Positions 1 to 12,321 of a stretch of 64,000 nt of DNA are shown here, in pieces. Every line of letters starts with the position of its first letter. The first letter of the stretch is position 1. The DNA is from Hydnum rufescens UP504 (lineage: Eukaryota > Basidiomycota > Agaricomycetes > Cantharellales > Hydnaceae): assembly GCA_014904985.1 (NCBI GenBank), contig MU128932.1:181628-245627 (forward strand). Direction: 5' to 3'. Under the pieces are notes generated by a model. It saw only the letters and a list, made by a program, of their open reading frames with translations, was not told the origin of the DNA and searched no databases. Both the position numbers and the translations under genes were made by a program.

Positions 1-242
1 AGACCTGGTGCGCGTTCGGGTCGGATCCAATCAATAAGCACGAGGCACGTTTTTTCTGCACTTTATGAACAGAGGGATCTTCTTGACAATCTTACGCAGC
101 CCACTGCTGCCGGAGTGGTCCCCTGGGATGAGCGGACACCTTACAAAACCTCTCTGTACTGGGTGCGCGCCTTGACGCCAATAACTTCTCCACAACATCA
201 GTGCAGTCGAATTTATCGACGCATTCGTGGCGTCGTCCTGGG

Positions 243-1304
243 ATGTATAATGTTTCTGATTTATGCTCATACATTGCCTCTACTCCTACCACCTACATCA
301 CTCACCTGAAATGGTGCAAGGATCGGAAGGGGGTTAAACACGAGTTCTTGGTCCTGCGAGTGGAGAGACCCCAAGACAAGCCCATATGGCTGCGTCTTGA
401 CCGGCGACTGCATCAGCACGCACCGGTTGTAGAATGGATCTTTTCGACATCTCCAACGGGTGATTCTGTCCGTATACATCACTCTGGTATGTCGTTGTCG
501 TGGAATGTTTGCTCATGAAATCTTCGCGGCGTTCATAGGCGATGCTTTGCAACCGGCTCGAGCCCCTATTTGACAGCTCACGAAGCAAAATCAAGGTCGA
601 AACCGAGTTCACGATGCCGCCATCGTTGAGAGATTTAGGCAATCTTCTATCTGTCCTCCTTGAAGTGCCAGCTAAGTTCAAAATGTCCTCGGTGCATATA
701 TGTGTGCTTTGGGGATCGCGTCTATTTATTAATGAGGACGGCTCTAGGAGAACTGTTACTTTTTCTCTTCAGTTATATACAACCATCTCTTTGCGATAGG
801 CGGGGGAGCGAATATCAGGGGCAGTCCGGGCCAATTTGCCATGTCTCTTGCACCAGCTGTCCGAGCAGAAGTCGATTTCCGCCTCAAATCATTGCTGTCA
901 GTTCTTCTGCCTGCAAATTGATCTAGTTCAGCCCTTGATGTTGAAGGCACTCTTGCAGCTCGAAGACCACTCCGAAGGCTTCTTCGAAGATATTAGGGCC
1001 CTGGGATACTATTCCCTCGTCAAGAGATACGCGACTGATCTCCGGACCACCCCTTGCTAAGGACCGGTCAGATGTTTCTCGCAACATTGCTCCAGTTCGT
1101 GGCTTGGTGCCTGAAATGAAGCCACCCGCGGACAGTGCGCCGCACTCTATGCCGCGTCAAACTGAATCGGCCCAAGTAATAGGCAAACTCTGGCAGCGAA
1201 TGAGACCCCGAGGGCCTTCGCGGGTCGAAGTTCGCCCCCGGATCTCCACAGTGGAACACCAATGGAGCCCGTCAAACTGCAGCCACGACAGAAATCTCCG
1301 CTGA
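243..1304 (+). CDS. Unrecognised single-domain protein with WCKDRKG / WLRLDRR motifs
   Basis: I do not recognise this family. Four exons fit together: 243-467, 539-691, 748-896 and 947-1304, a total of 885 nt that keeps frame (294 residues). The first exon carries WCKDRKGVKHEFLVLRVER and then WLRLDRR. The second has a helical PPSLRDLGNLLSVLLEV stretch. The third has a hydrophobic, glycine-rich segment ending GGGANIRG. The last exon is basic and polar, with a WQRMRPRG motif. Exons 2 and 3 are 153 and 149 nt, exactly the sizes of the matching exons in the second repeat of the gene at 3417-5961, so the two are paralogues with a shared intron layout. The start used is the first in-frame ATG; the frame is open upstream to about position 139, so an earlier exon, possibly outside the window, is likely. 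The 3' end may also involve another intron near 1399. Confidence 0.6.
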
Positions 1305-3416
1305 GGGCGCTGTTTTCGGACATGCCGAGACAATCTCCGCGATTAGTACAACGGAACACCCTGCCTGCATTTGATCCAGCCCACGATCATCCGGGTAATG
1401 GTGAGTACGTGCGTATTTCGTCTAGATCCCAAATAAGAGTACATGAATTAACGCGTATCTCTTATCATGGTATGGAAAGATAGTCCAGGTCCCTGATGGA
1501 CGGCTGGGGAGTCTATCCTCGTTCTAAGGAAATGAAGGCCGCTCCTGATTTCACGCCCCGTTAGTGTTTCCCCCTTTGTCTTTCTCAAAATGATTTATTA
1601 ATAAAAATAACGTAGAACACGAGTCGCGATCTAGCTCTGTTCTGGCCAGCGCGGGTCAGAACACCCTGCCGGTGAAACGGAGGCGCCCAACCATTCGCCG
1701 AGAATTAACATAACATAGCATTTGTGTGTCTGGGAGTCTTCTAGGGATCGCTTCTCGGATGAAGACGCTGCGCCGCTTAGACCATCAAATTTACTTGGAC
1801 AAATTGGTGTGCGCCCATATCGGGGGAATTTCAAAGATGGACTCTCATTGTAGTATACTAGTATAGCGAATATCGAGTATATTTGGTAATCATGGCACGC
1901 CCAATTGCAATACAGTATTCGAGGTGTGATAGGGGAATATCGGCTTCCTTCGGCAAAAGCAGTACAAGAGGGCAGTACAGTACCATGAAAAGCGAAGCTG
2001 AAAGCTGGATATGATTGTTTCTTAATAAAATGAAGATGACTGAACGTCCAGAGGACGGAGATTAGAAGACACTTAAATTTGATAGTGGAGGGGAATGACC
2101 AAGTACGAGGAGCAAAGTCTAAGGAACCTTGAGCTATTTGGAATCAAGACAGTAATATGCTGAGGAAATTTTTCGCTCTCGCCACTGGGTGAAGCAGAGT
2201 GCCTCACTGAGGGGGACTACAGGATATCCCGTTTAATTTGGATGATTGTGCTGTTCGGCTGAGCTCTCTTACCCGGAATGTCGAACCCGAGCCGTTTTAG
2301 CAACCGTGATTGTTCGATGGGCATCTGGATATGAGCAAGCAGGTCTCAAGCCCCAGTTCTTTGAAGGACGTCCTAGAGTTTTGGCGGGCGCTTAAGATTG
2401 AGCCCGCCATTATGGATGTCAAAAGCTGCTGCAGTTCACATCCTAGTGCATCTCTGATTCTGGAAGTGGTTCAACTACCAGCCTGTGGCGTCCTTGAAGG
2501 ACCGGCGGGTTGTAAGCAGAGCTTCAATTACTGTACAGTATATAATCGAATTGGCTATCACCTTGATGACTTGTGAAAGTACCAAACCAATGACAGGTAA
2601 CCCGATTAGGCTAGGACGACACTGCTTGCTCAGCGATCCCTGGCGAAAATCTGCCAAAAGTTAGCCCCTAACCCAACGTTACGAATAGACGCCAAGGGAT
2701 AAGTGCGCCGGCGCCTGTGGTACTTGCTACCACTGTAAAATTGGCAAATGCCGAGTACACAAAAGCCACACTCCTGCCGTTTTCTATCGCCACTGAGCTT
2801 GTGCCTCCGAGCAAAAGCACTGCTATTCGAATCGCCGCTTGCACGGGGGGTTGCCGGAGTCTGTCGACCTTCGATTCTGAGCACTATTCCTGTTGTGGCG
2901 CAGGATTCGAGGGTTTACCCTGTTCAAGTTACCTTGCTCATCGCATCTCATTTCAAACGTATGGGGAGCGAAATATCCAATCTTATGTATTTTTACTTTT
3001 TATTACCGAAAAGGCTCCCTCAGGCTTCCTTCGGATTTCTCATGCAGGCCATGCTCGTTGTGTTATTGGGCACTGATTAGCTTCGCCTCTCACGAGTCCA
3101 ACCCCTCGTCTATTGAGGTATGCATCCCTTCCCAGAGCCCTGTATCAACTCCTCTGCTCCCTCGAAATTAGTGACAGACCTGTTGACAGCTAATCCACAA
3201 ACAGAACAATCCCATCACCCTAGCATTTGGCTTCTCCTCTGACAAATACATCCTGGTTTGGATTTAATAATTGGTCAGCCTTGTGGGCAGGACCTCCTAC
3301 CCCGTCGTCAACTTCCTCTGCATCCCCGTCCCCTACAAGCCCTCCTTCCGCACACGTTTGATCCCACCTCGTCCTCCCTTTGTGCTTCTCGTGTCACTCA
3401 TTCGTCTCTCATCGAG
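1305..3416. other. Intergenic stretch, no gene called
   Basis: No reading frame here shows a recognisable domain or a convincing exon chain. A short pyrimidine-rich stretch with small open frames at about 2700-3080 includes an A/T-rich segment near 2985-3015 that loosely resembles the sequence just after the stop codon of the next gene (about 5960-5990). It may be a remnant of another duplicated copy of that family. The last 150 bases before 3417 are C/T-rich, as is usual for a basidiomycete promoter and 5' leader. Confidence 0.4.
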
Positions 3417-5961
3417 ATGGCAACGTCGGCCGAAGATTCACCTCAGCAGCCTCAAACGCCTCCCTCCACTTCGCCCAATGTTATAATGCTGTCTTGGCTT
3501 TACCCAGCCTCGGTGGCTGTCGATCATTTGATCTCATCCATCGAGATGGTTCCCACCATCCGAATCACCAGTTTGAAGTGGTGCAAGGATCGAAAAGGAG
3601 TCAAGCATCAGTTCTTGCTCATAGAAGTCGAAAGGCCGGAAATCCAAAATCTGTGGATCCGTCTTGACAAACGCGTCCAGCAAGATCCAGCCGCTGAAGA
3701 TTGGGTGTCTTCAATCTATTCGACGTCCTCCACAACCGTGAGTTATCGGGCACCACTCCGAACGAGGAGGCAGTTCTGACCGTCTCGCGATCCGTACTCA
3801 CAGGCGCATTTATCTGAGGATCCCCGCCGTCTGGTCCGAGCAGCGAAAAGCCTGGTCAAACTCGAGGCTACGTTTAAAGACCCGCCGTCGTTGGCCGAGC
3901 TACGCAATCTCCTATTGGTCTTGGAGTCCTCAGCCCCTCCCAAGACCTCTCGGGTGAGTCTATGCATTGTCGTGCCATCGAAATCAAATGATCGACCCAC
4001 CGCTGTAGGAGGATATCGTCTTCTGTTCGGTTATCTATGACTATCTCTCTGCTTTGGGTGGAGGGGTGAAATTGACCGCTCTTCCCAGTAAAGCGACTGC
4101 ATCCATTCCTCCGCATGTCAGGGCAAAGATTAAGAAGTACATAGACGTGCGACAATCTATGTACAGCCATTTAAAGGATTCACAGTGAGTTCATTCCTTG
4201 GAAGCTTGCTAGATGATCTTTGACATCATCGAAGAGAGTCTTTGTCTGAAGGAGGTGACATCGACAATGAGGCACGTAGATATAATACTCTTTACGGCCG
4301 TGGCACTGACCTTCAACTTCTAGGACCCCAGAGAAACCACAGAAGATGGCCCTGATGATAACGAGAGACTTTCACCATCACAAGGAACAAGGCTCCGGTA
4401 TGTCCATTTTACTCTCTTTTCTATGGTTTATACTGACTTAGGAGGCGCCAGCCAATCGACCGTAACAGATCAACGAAATGGGCCAGTGCGAGACGATGAC
4501 TCGGCGTCAGACGCAGGCACCCTTTCTGACGAGGTGTGTTGTCCTTCTCCTTTCCCTCGTTGCCATCGCACTGGAGCGTCTTTCATAGGACTCTATAGCT
4601 GGAGCAACTCTTTTTAATGCAAAGGGGACGCTTCCTCCTCGGCCTTCCTTCCCTTCCTCTTCGCGCCACGGAGTCTTCCGTGGTTCGGGGAGGCAAGAAC
4701 ATACGAATCCATTCACGCAGCAATGGCAACTTCCCATCCAAATCACTATTTCCTCCATCCCTTCATATGCAGCCTCAGCCACCGTCCGCATCGTATCCTT
4801 AATATGGTGCAAGGACCGGAAAGGAGTTCCACACGAATTCTTGCTCCTGCAGATGGAGAGAGCCAAAAACAATACCTCATGGCTACGTCTTGACAGACGA
4901 GCGCACCGGAATGCAACGCGCATGGAAGTGCTCTCATCAACGTCTGCATCAGCTGACACTGTGAGCTTCCTGAAATGCCGAGACTGTTCATATAGCCTAG
5001 CAGCTCCCCTGATGAAGGCTCCTGATTCCCTTAGGCAATGTTGTGTACCAGTCTCGGGTATCTATACGATCCCACGGAAAGCGACGTTCAAGTTGAAACT
5101 AGGTTTGCCGAGCCCCCAACGTTAGAGACTCTAGGCAATGTTTTATCCGTGATAGAGGAAGTGTCTCCCAAGTACAAATTAACATCAGTGAGTATCTATC
5201 TTCCGGGTTTATCATCCCCTATTCATAACGCCTACAGGAAAATTGTTTCTTTTTCTGCTCGATTCTATATGAAAATCTCTGTGTGATGGGCGGAGGACAA
5301 GATGTTCGCGGAATTCCGAGTAAATTTGCCTTGTCCCTTGCTCCGAAAGCCAGAGCAGAAATCGATACCTATCTGAGACTGTTGGTGTGAGTATCTCTCT
5401 ACCCTTCTATTTCTTGATGACCGAAATATTGAAGAACCTTCTGTGGGGCTTCTTCGCAGCCCGAATGCGTTCCCGGAAGGCACCTATAGGAATGACTATG
5501 GCCAATTGCTTGGCCCTAATGGAATCGCGGAGATCCAATTCAATGCGCGTCAGTTCCGAGTAGCCGTTCTCGTGGCTAGATTCTTCCAACGCCTGAAGAC
5601 TCGGGCCGATAATCGGCGGGGAGATGCTCCCCCACCGAGCGCAGCCAACGACACCGCCCACCAATTCCGAGTGGCCGTTATAGCGACTAGTTTCTGGCAA
5701 CGGCTGAAGACTCGGGCTAGTGATCGGCGCGTCGACTCGGACCTACCAACTGAGGCGCCAGAAGCACCAGATGTCGTCAAGGCGCCCGCTTTCTCGGCCT
5801 CGGCACTAAGCGTGGCCAGTGAGGCCACACTCTCTGCACCCTCCACACGGGGAAGCCCCGCGAAGACCCCCCCACGAAATGGTCCCGAAGAGGACGCAAT
5901 TCATGATTATACCCAGTACGGTGCGTGCTGGCATCTTATGAAGGAGAACATTACGGAATAA
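3417..5961 (+). CDS. Two-repeat paralogue of the WCKDRKG / WLRLDRR family
   Basis: Nine exons join in frame: 3417-3737, 3804-3953, 4009-4184, 4324-4397, 4442-4533, 4589-4960, 5035-5187, 5238-5386 and 5460-5961. They total 1989 nt, or 662 residues. The protein holds two tandem copies of the same domain. Repeat 1 has LKWCKDRKGVKHQFLLIEVER, WIRLDKR and FCSVIYDYLSALGGGV; repeat 2 has LIWCKDRKGVPHEFLLLQMER, WLRLDRR and FCSILYENLCVMGGGQ. A Ser/Asp-rich linker of about 110 residues separates them, and no stop or promoter-like gap lies between, so this is one gene rather than two. The C-terminal exon contains its own duplicated motif, QFRVAVLVARFFQRLKTR and QFRVAVIATSFWQRLKTR, about 40 residues apart, then a Ser/Pro/Ala-rich tail. 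I see no signal peptide or clear membrane span. Function is unknown. The stop at 5959-5961 assumes no further intron after a possible donor at about 5920. Confidence 0.65.
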
Positions 5962-8900
5962 ATGACATTGTATTTTTGCTTTTCTCCGAAAAGTCACGCA
6001 AGTCATGCCAAGGAGTGCGGCGAACAAAGACGCTGCGACTTAGGCTGACTAGCTGCGCTCAGGGTTGTTGTATTTTCTTACTGGTTCTCGTTGCAAGTCC
6101 CGACCATGATCCCATGACTCCCTTTCACGTCGCCCCCCCCCCTCTCTGTCAACACCTATTATCCAAAGATCCAAAGAAACGCAAGTGTACCCTCAATTCC
6201 AGACAATTAACATACACCTATCAGCCATGGGTTGAACATAAAACTGGGACTTCGGCCAGCCACCTCTCAAATCTTTTCTCACACTCTCAAGTTAGCTTGA
6301 ATTTCCCCATCTCGACTCGTGATTCCTGAGATGCTCTCCCGATGTGTTTGACATACTTGCCACTCTTGGAGCTTACAGGAGCATGAGACGACGACAGGGT
6401 GCGATCTTAGCATGGCATTCATGATATTGATTGATTCGGGGGCCTACATGCTTATCCAGCATTCAGTTTTGAAGTGAGGGGTGCTCTATCCGGCACAAGC
6501 ATGCAAAGCTTGGCCTACGGTGTTATTCAGGGCTGCCAACTCTCAAATCCTTCCGTTGCCTTGGACCTCGGAAAGATGCTAGCAATCTTTGCTCCGAAAT
6601 CCTCCGAAAATGTCTGATTCGGTAACAAGATCGGTCGATTCATCGTTGAGCGAGAATCCTGGCCTGCATCACAGCATGTGAATCATGCGGTCCCAAGATG
6701 ACTTTTTCACAACAGTATCCTAAGGCCACTTGTGATCTCAAATTCCTTGTATTACATATGATCTAAGTGTGAAAGGATCAGCCTAACAGCCGTCGCTGCC
6801 ATCAATTATGCGGGTGACATTATCAAGAACAATGCGACCGACCACAACCGATATGGTCTGCAGATTTACCAAAGTGGGTCACTGGGAGCTAAAGCATGGG
6901 ATTCCAACAGATACACTTGTTCAGCAAGTAGCATATATGCTAGAACCAGAGTTCTGTGATAGGAGAAGTGAGGCTTTCATGGGGTGCGAAACTGTTGCAT
7001 CTGTGTTGCTCGAGATAGGCATAGACAGCCGAGGGGAAAGAGGTTGAATCAGTAATACTGGGAATAAGTATATTAAAAATTGCTCTAACATCCTATCACT
7101 GTTGCTGTACAAGTATCAGAAGCTTAAAATGCATGGCCGACAAATGAAATCCAACTAGAGGCCCAAAAGGGGGGGGAGGGGGTGGAAAATCCGTATCATG
7201 GCACCAAATACGTGGCTGGTTTTTCTCCCAAAGTCAGTGGGGTCAGGGGGTGCGGATATTGGATTGCCAGTGGTCGGCCTGGGTCCAAAGCACCCTCAAG
7301 CACCAGCGCTCAGGAACACTGAGAAATATCCTACGTTTCTAGCATTACGATCGCTAATTTAATCTTTCTACCAGATCAATGGTCCCACCTAGATCCAGCG
7401 TGAGCGATGTGGCTCGCCTATCTGCACTGGGCTGGCCAGCAAGAAGCGAGCCCGGAGCCCGTGACGAGCCTATCCGGGGCCTAGGGCTAACTATATCAGT
7501 TATGCTCTAGGGCTCGTTTGGCTGGATTTATAGCCGTGTGCCACGCCATTTCATGATCAAGAGCCACAGGTGCGCAGCCACTGATAATTAACGGACCAAT
7601 GGATGTCTAACACTATTATATATATGTGTATGCATCGAAATAGGTGCTGTACTATATCGGGGGGATGTTCGCACTACCATTCTCAACCCAATGCCATCAA
7701 GCGCCACCATGGGGTCCCTCTCCTTACACGAGAAAAATTGCAATTCTCTGAGAGATTCTACATTACCATCTGGGAGTGACACATCGATTCATTGAATTTG
7801 TTTTTTCTTTTGTGCCAGTGATACCAAACTTGGCGGGGAGGGGGGACCTGTAATTAGGGGATTGACAAACTGGTAGAATATACTTTTGGTACCTGGTCCC
7901 TGAGCGATAGATACCGTATAATTATAATGAGCGTTGTCGCGACAATTTATGAGGATACGATCAAATTCAAGCTGCGTATCTACGCCGTAAAGGTATTAAG
8001 CTACATCTGTGTGGCTACACTACACCGGGGGTGTGCAGGGGTGGTCGTAAGGCGTAGGTTAGCAAAGTGAGTTAGCAGGGTATCGACAGGACAGGACAGA
8101 CAAGGAACAGTGTTGCATTTCGCGAAAGCGCATATCTCTATTAGGCCTGCATTAATTTGGTGTCACTCTCATTATCCTCCTGACGAAAGATTTAACGACC
8201 TCCTAGCCTAGGATATCGGTATCTATTAGATAATATTAAATACCAGGTTCTCGATCCTTGACGATGAGAGAGGGCATGAAAGTGACTTCTTGTACCTGGA
8301 AACCTGTTGGATTGAAGTGAGAAAATTCCCGGCCTTCCAAATCCCGGGGTGCCTCTCAACAAATCAGTCTTTCAGTTCTTGAAGGGCACTGGTGTATTTA
8401 TCAGTTCGTGTAGTCAAACGTCAATTATGGTACATGCGTGAACAATAGGTCCCGCAGAAAAAGAAAACGAGACGATGGGGACGGGAGCGGTAATTGGAAA
8501 GCGAGGGGCTCGGTACTAATACCAAATAGCAAACGGGGGGGGGGACCTTCAGAGAGAGGTCAGGAAACAGCCGACAGCGCGGTAACGGAAAAAAAAACCT
8601 AAAGATTGAAGAGATCGAAGGAACGTGTACGGGTGACGATTAACGGCAAAGAGAGAGGTGCGAATGAGCGAAAGGATGAGGAGGCACAAGAAGGAACGAA
8701 AGGCAGGAAAGGAATGTTGATGACAGATCTACGACTGGGTCAGGGGGGCACAAACTGTGTGTGCAATTGGTACAACAGATCCACTGAGAAGATGAAATTC
8801 CAATGATGGGAAAAAAAATCCTAGGTATGGTACTTTCGGGCTGGAGAGACGGGCGATTCAAGTCAAGAATGAGGACGGGCGAGGAGATCAAAGCGACAAT

Positions 8901-9025
8901 CGGCAGCAGTGAGGACGGCAAGAATGAAGTCGTCGGGACATCGATGATATGCGGCGAGGAGTTCAAATAAAGATAAGATGGAAATAGTGACAGAGGAGAG
9001 CAGATCATTATGAAGGACAGTGGCT
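5962..9025. other. Long intergenic stretch, nothing recognised
   Basis: About 3 kb without a supported gene. Open frames here are short and of random composition. Noted content: homopolymer G runs near 7170-7182 and 8535-8545, and a G/C-rich, repeat-like segment at about 7380-7540 with several copies of a GGGCTCG/GAGCCC word. Purine-rich sequence at about 8600-8720 lies past the 3' end of the Cdc24-like gene. The G/C-rich segment could be a transposon relic, but I see no terminal repeats. Confidence 0.4.
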
Positions 9026-12000
9026 TTAAGTGACGTAGAGCGAGACCACAGAAGCTTTGGTATCGAAGGCCATTTGAACGTCCTCATCGGAGGCGAGCGT
9101 GATCAAATCTTCCTCTTCGTCACAGTATTTGACCTTTAATGGCGAATCATCGCGATCGCCACCGCATAAACGGATCTTCCGTCCCACCTTATCCACTAGC
9201 TCGTTGTACTCGATCATGCGACTCACGACAATGACGAAAAGATCAGTCCGGTAGTGCACTTTGACCTTGATCATGCTACTCGGTGGTGCACTGCGGTCCG
9301 GACCCAACTTATCGGACCCACCAGACCTGAGCGTCACACCTGACATCGCACTTGAGAGAGCGGTCTCGCTAGAGCCATACGGCGTCACGGGGCTCCAAGT
9401 ACCCGGATCATTAGTCGAGTATCCCGAGCTCCGATCCCCAGAAGATAAAGAGCTGCCGCTATCGCGTTTCTCCCTTCCTATGGAAGGACGCGAGCTCTGG
9501 GACCCAGTCGCTGACCACGCATTGTAGCGTGGGACAGTACGCGTCGCTTGGGGGTGCTGAGAATATGTCGCAGGAGTGCTTGAACTTCGGATTCTGAGAT
9601 GTTGAGCCTGGAAGGGACTGGGGGTGTACCGTTCCGGGATCTGCGCGCGCTGACGCTGCGTATCCTCGTCTTCCACCCCGTGAGTGCGTCTTTGTACGCA
9701 CTGTCCAATCTAACCGAACTGAACTGACTGCGAAGTGTAGGTCGGTTTTGCTGGGACGCCACACTGGGTGCACGGGGTACAGGAGGCTGCGGTCCACCAT
9801 TCGCGCGATACACGTTACCTGGATAATCACCAGTTGCGCGTCTTGGGTCTTGTTGCAAGTCGGCCCGCGGGATGGGTGTGGATCCGGGTCGCCGGATATT
9901 GATACTGTTGCTCCCGGTAGTCGAATAGGTCGACATACGGGAAGGCCGATCCTCCGTAGGTGACTCATCGAATTCATCCTCTGCAAATCCTTCGTCGTCG
10001 TAAGTGAGTCGCGCCGAACCAGGGGGTGGCAATGGAATCTGTGAAGTCCCAAAGTACGCTTGAAGGTCTTTGCTCTGGGAATGAGGGGGTGCAGCCCAAC
10101 GGGCGGACCCTGCGTTGAACGGATGGTGCAAAGTGTCGTGAGCTCCGGCGAGACTCCCCTGAGACATGCTCTTGACGGGTACCCTGGCGGTGACTGAACC
10201 GGAGGGAGAACGAGACCGATCGGCGGTTGCAAGGTATCTGGCGGCGGACAATTTGATGAGTCCATTGATATTAGACTCCCACATCTTCATCTGCTCCTCT
10301 GTGCGACAGCGGAGAGTGAAGAATTCGAGGTCATTGTCTCCACGCCACCACACCTCCAAGCCATGAACACCTAAGATATATGTCTATGAGGAACGTGACT
10401 ATACCAAAAGAAGAACGGGAGGCAACGGACCATCCTTGTATCCCGATATAGCACGGGTCACATTGCTCAAGAAAATTCGACCCTTCAGGAGTAGTGGGGT
10501 GGTCTTCTTCTTGGCAGATGCACCGAGCAACGGTGGCGGCTGCGGGGTCGTCGCAGTTTTCTTTAGCAAGGAATTACTCTTGCCCACCTTGCGCGAATTA
10601 GTTTGAGGAACTATCGGTGCCTCTTTGCAGCAGAGAATAATCTTCTCGAATAAGAAAACATGGTAATCGCGATCGACGTCTGACTTGTTCACACTGAAGA
10701 GATCGTCGAGGCGTAATTGGCCAAAGTTGGCGATGTGGTGCCCCTTCCAGTCTTGCACTCGAGTTTCGAGAGCTTTACAGGTGGCGAGATTTTCGGCTCG
10801 TCGTTCGGCCTCGTTAACTCGGTCGGTGATACGCTTAGTGGACGCTAGACCCTGCAATAATTCAGCGTGATGCGGATACTCCTCAGGAGACGTCTTTTTG
10901 GCAAGAGACTAAATTTATGGAAATAAATGAGATCTTGTGTGATAACTCCGTTGCCAATAAGGATACACACCTCGAGCAGGAGTGGATATTTGCATATCCG
11001 CTGGACCGGTTTAATGAGGAAGGCCGGTAATTCGGATTTAGGGTGGATCATGTGGGCCAGGGGCTAAACACAAATTCGTCAGGTGGCTTTGTTTTTGTTG
11101 GGGTTTCGGCAGATGCCGGATCTTACCATCAGATTCTGCTCTTCAGCCTGGAGAAGTTCTGATGCGCTGTTGAAATTGGCACAATACGGTTCATAGACTT
11201 CAAAAGCTTCCTCCTGTAACGAGGTCAAATTGTGAAACAATCTATTCAATGAAAGGGAAATGAAGCTTACATGGTTGATGAAAATGCTTCCCCATCTTTG
11301 ATCGGGCCATTTCTGTTCGAAGATACCTTCCATTGCGATCAAAAAGTGCCGCTGGAAGTCGAGTAGAGCATTAACATTGAGGAAGAGCCTATGGATGGTA
11401 TCCTGGCTCATGAGATTCTGCGAGCTAAGCTCGGTGGCGAAGTTCTGAACAAGGGTAGAACGGCTCAGTAAGCACCCAATTGGAAGGAGAAGAAGTGGAG
11501 CACACCTGCATGACTTCCAAATCTTGGACAAACTTGCGCTCGGTATCGAGCAGTTCGGCAATGATCTGTCGTCGGGCTGCCTCGCGTGCGCTCTCCGGTC
11601 CATGAGCTTCAAGCGAATCGAAGCTGCCGGACTTGCGCCGCGCAGCGTCATCCCCAGTGGCAGTCAAGGGGGAAAGAGGCATTGGCGGATTCGCCATATA
11701 AACATGTTCCGGCAGTCGATCAAGAAGTTGCGTGACGACGCCAACGACCTAGCGCGCGCGCGCGCTCCGTCAAAGGAATTCAAGCGGAGAGACGGAATAC
11801 GCGCATACCTTGACAAAGCCGTTGGTGTTGCGGTCAGTCTGGACAAGGTCGCCAACAGTGAATGTGTCGTTGCCCTCCCAGAACTTGGGCCCAGAGTCCT
11901 CGCGTGGTTCTTGAAGTCGGTTGATGCCCATGATGAACTTTGCCGTGGCCCGTTTTCGGGCCTTGAGATCATCAGGATCTATATCGTCTGGGTCACAGCT

Positions 12001-12321
12001 GACGTCTAAGCGGTACTCGGAAGGGATATCAAGGAGGTTGAACAAAAAACAAAGCGGTGTTCCGAGAGCTAGGCAGTCCCACAGGGCATGGACAGGATCG
12101 ACAGACTGGCGACTGGAGGCCTCGGCGCGAGAGCTGATGGTGAGGAATGGGGCGAAATCATGAACGCGAGCAAGTCGGGCACCGAGTGCTGAGCATTGTT
12201 GATAGAGAGGGACGGCAGACGAGCCTGGTTTCCTGAGCAGAGTGTTGACGACACCAGTGTCGATCTGGGGGAGCCCACCGTTTGGACCTGAGGAAGCGAT
12301 GGACTTTTTGCGTCCATTCAT
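9026..12321 (-). CDS. cdc24: Cdc24/Scd1-type Rho guanine-nucleotide exchange factor
   Basis: This is the activator of Cdc42, acting at the polarised plasma membrane. Order of domains read on the minus strand: an N-terminal Cdc24/calponin-like region (about 12321-11810, ALWDCLALGTPLCFLFNLLD); a DH domain starting at about 11600 (AELLDTERKFVQDLEVMQ) and continuing through IFEQKWPDQRWGSIFINH and FLIKPVQRICKYPLLLE; a PH domain split across about 10860-10240 (HVFLFEKIILCCKE, WWRGDNDLEFFTLRC); a long Ser/Pro-rich linker; and a C-terminal PB1 domain (about 9280-9029, KVKYCDEEEDLITLASDEDV). The PB1 acidic cluster is the type known in the yeast family to bind Bem1. At least six short introns are needed; one at about 9705-9752 resolves the frame change before the last exon. 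Start is the ATG before GRKKSIASSGP. The next gene upstream on the same strand is a RhoGAP. Confidence 0.93.

Noticed and set aside
31..292. Minus-strand proteins at the left edge
   Set aside because: They overlap the better supported plus-strand exon carrying the family motifs and have no motifs of their own.
4570..4800. A gene boundary between the two domain copies at 3417-5961
   Set aside because: The exon 4589-4960 is open through the supposed boundary and joins in frame on both sides, with no stop or promoter-like gap.
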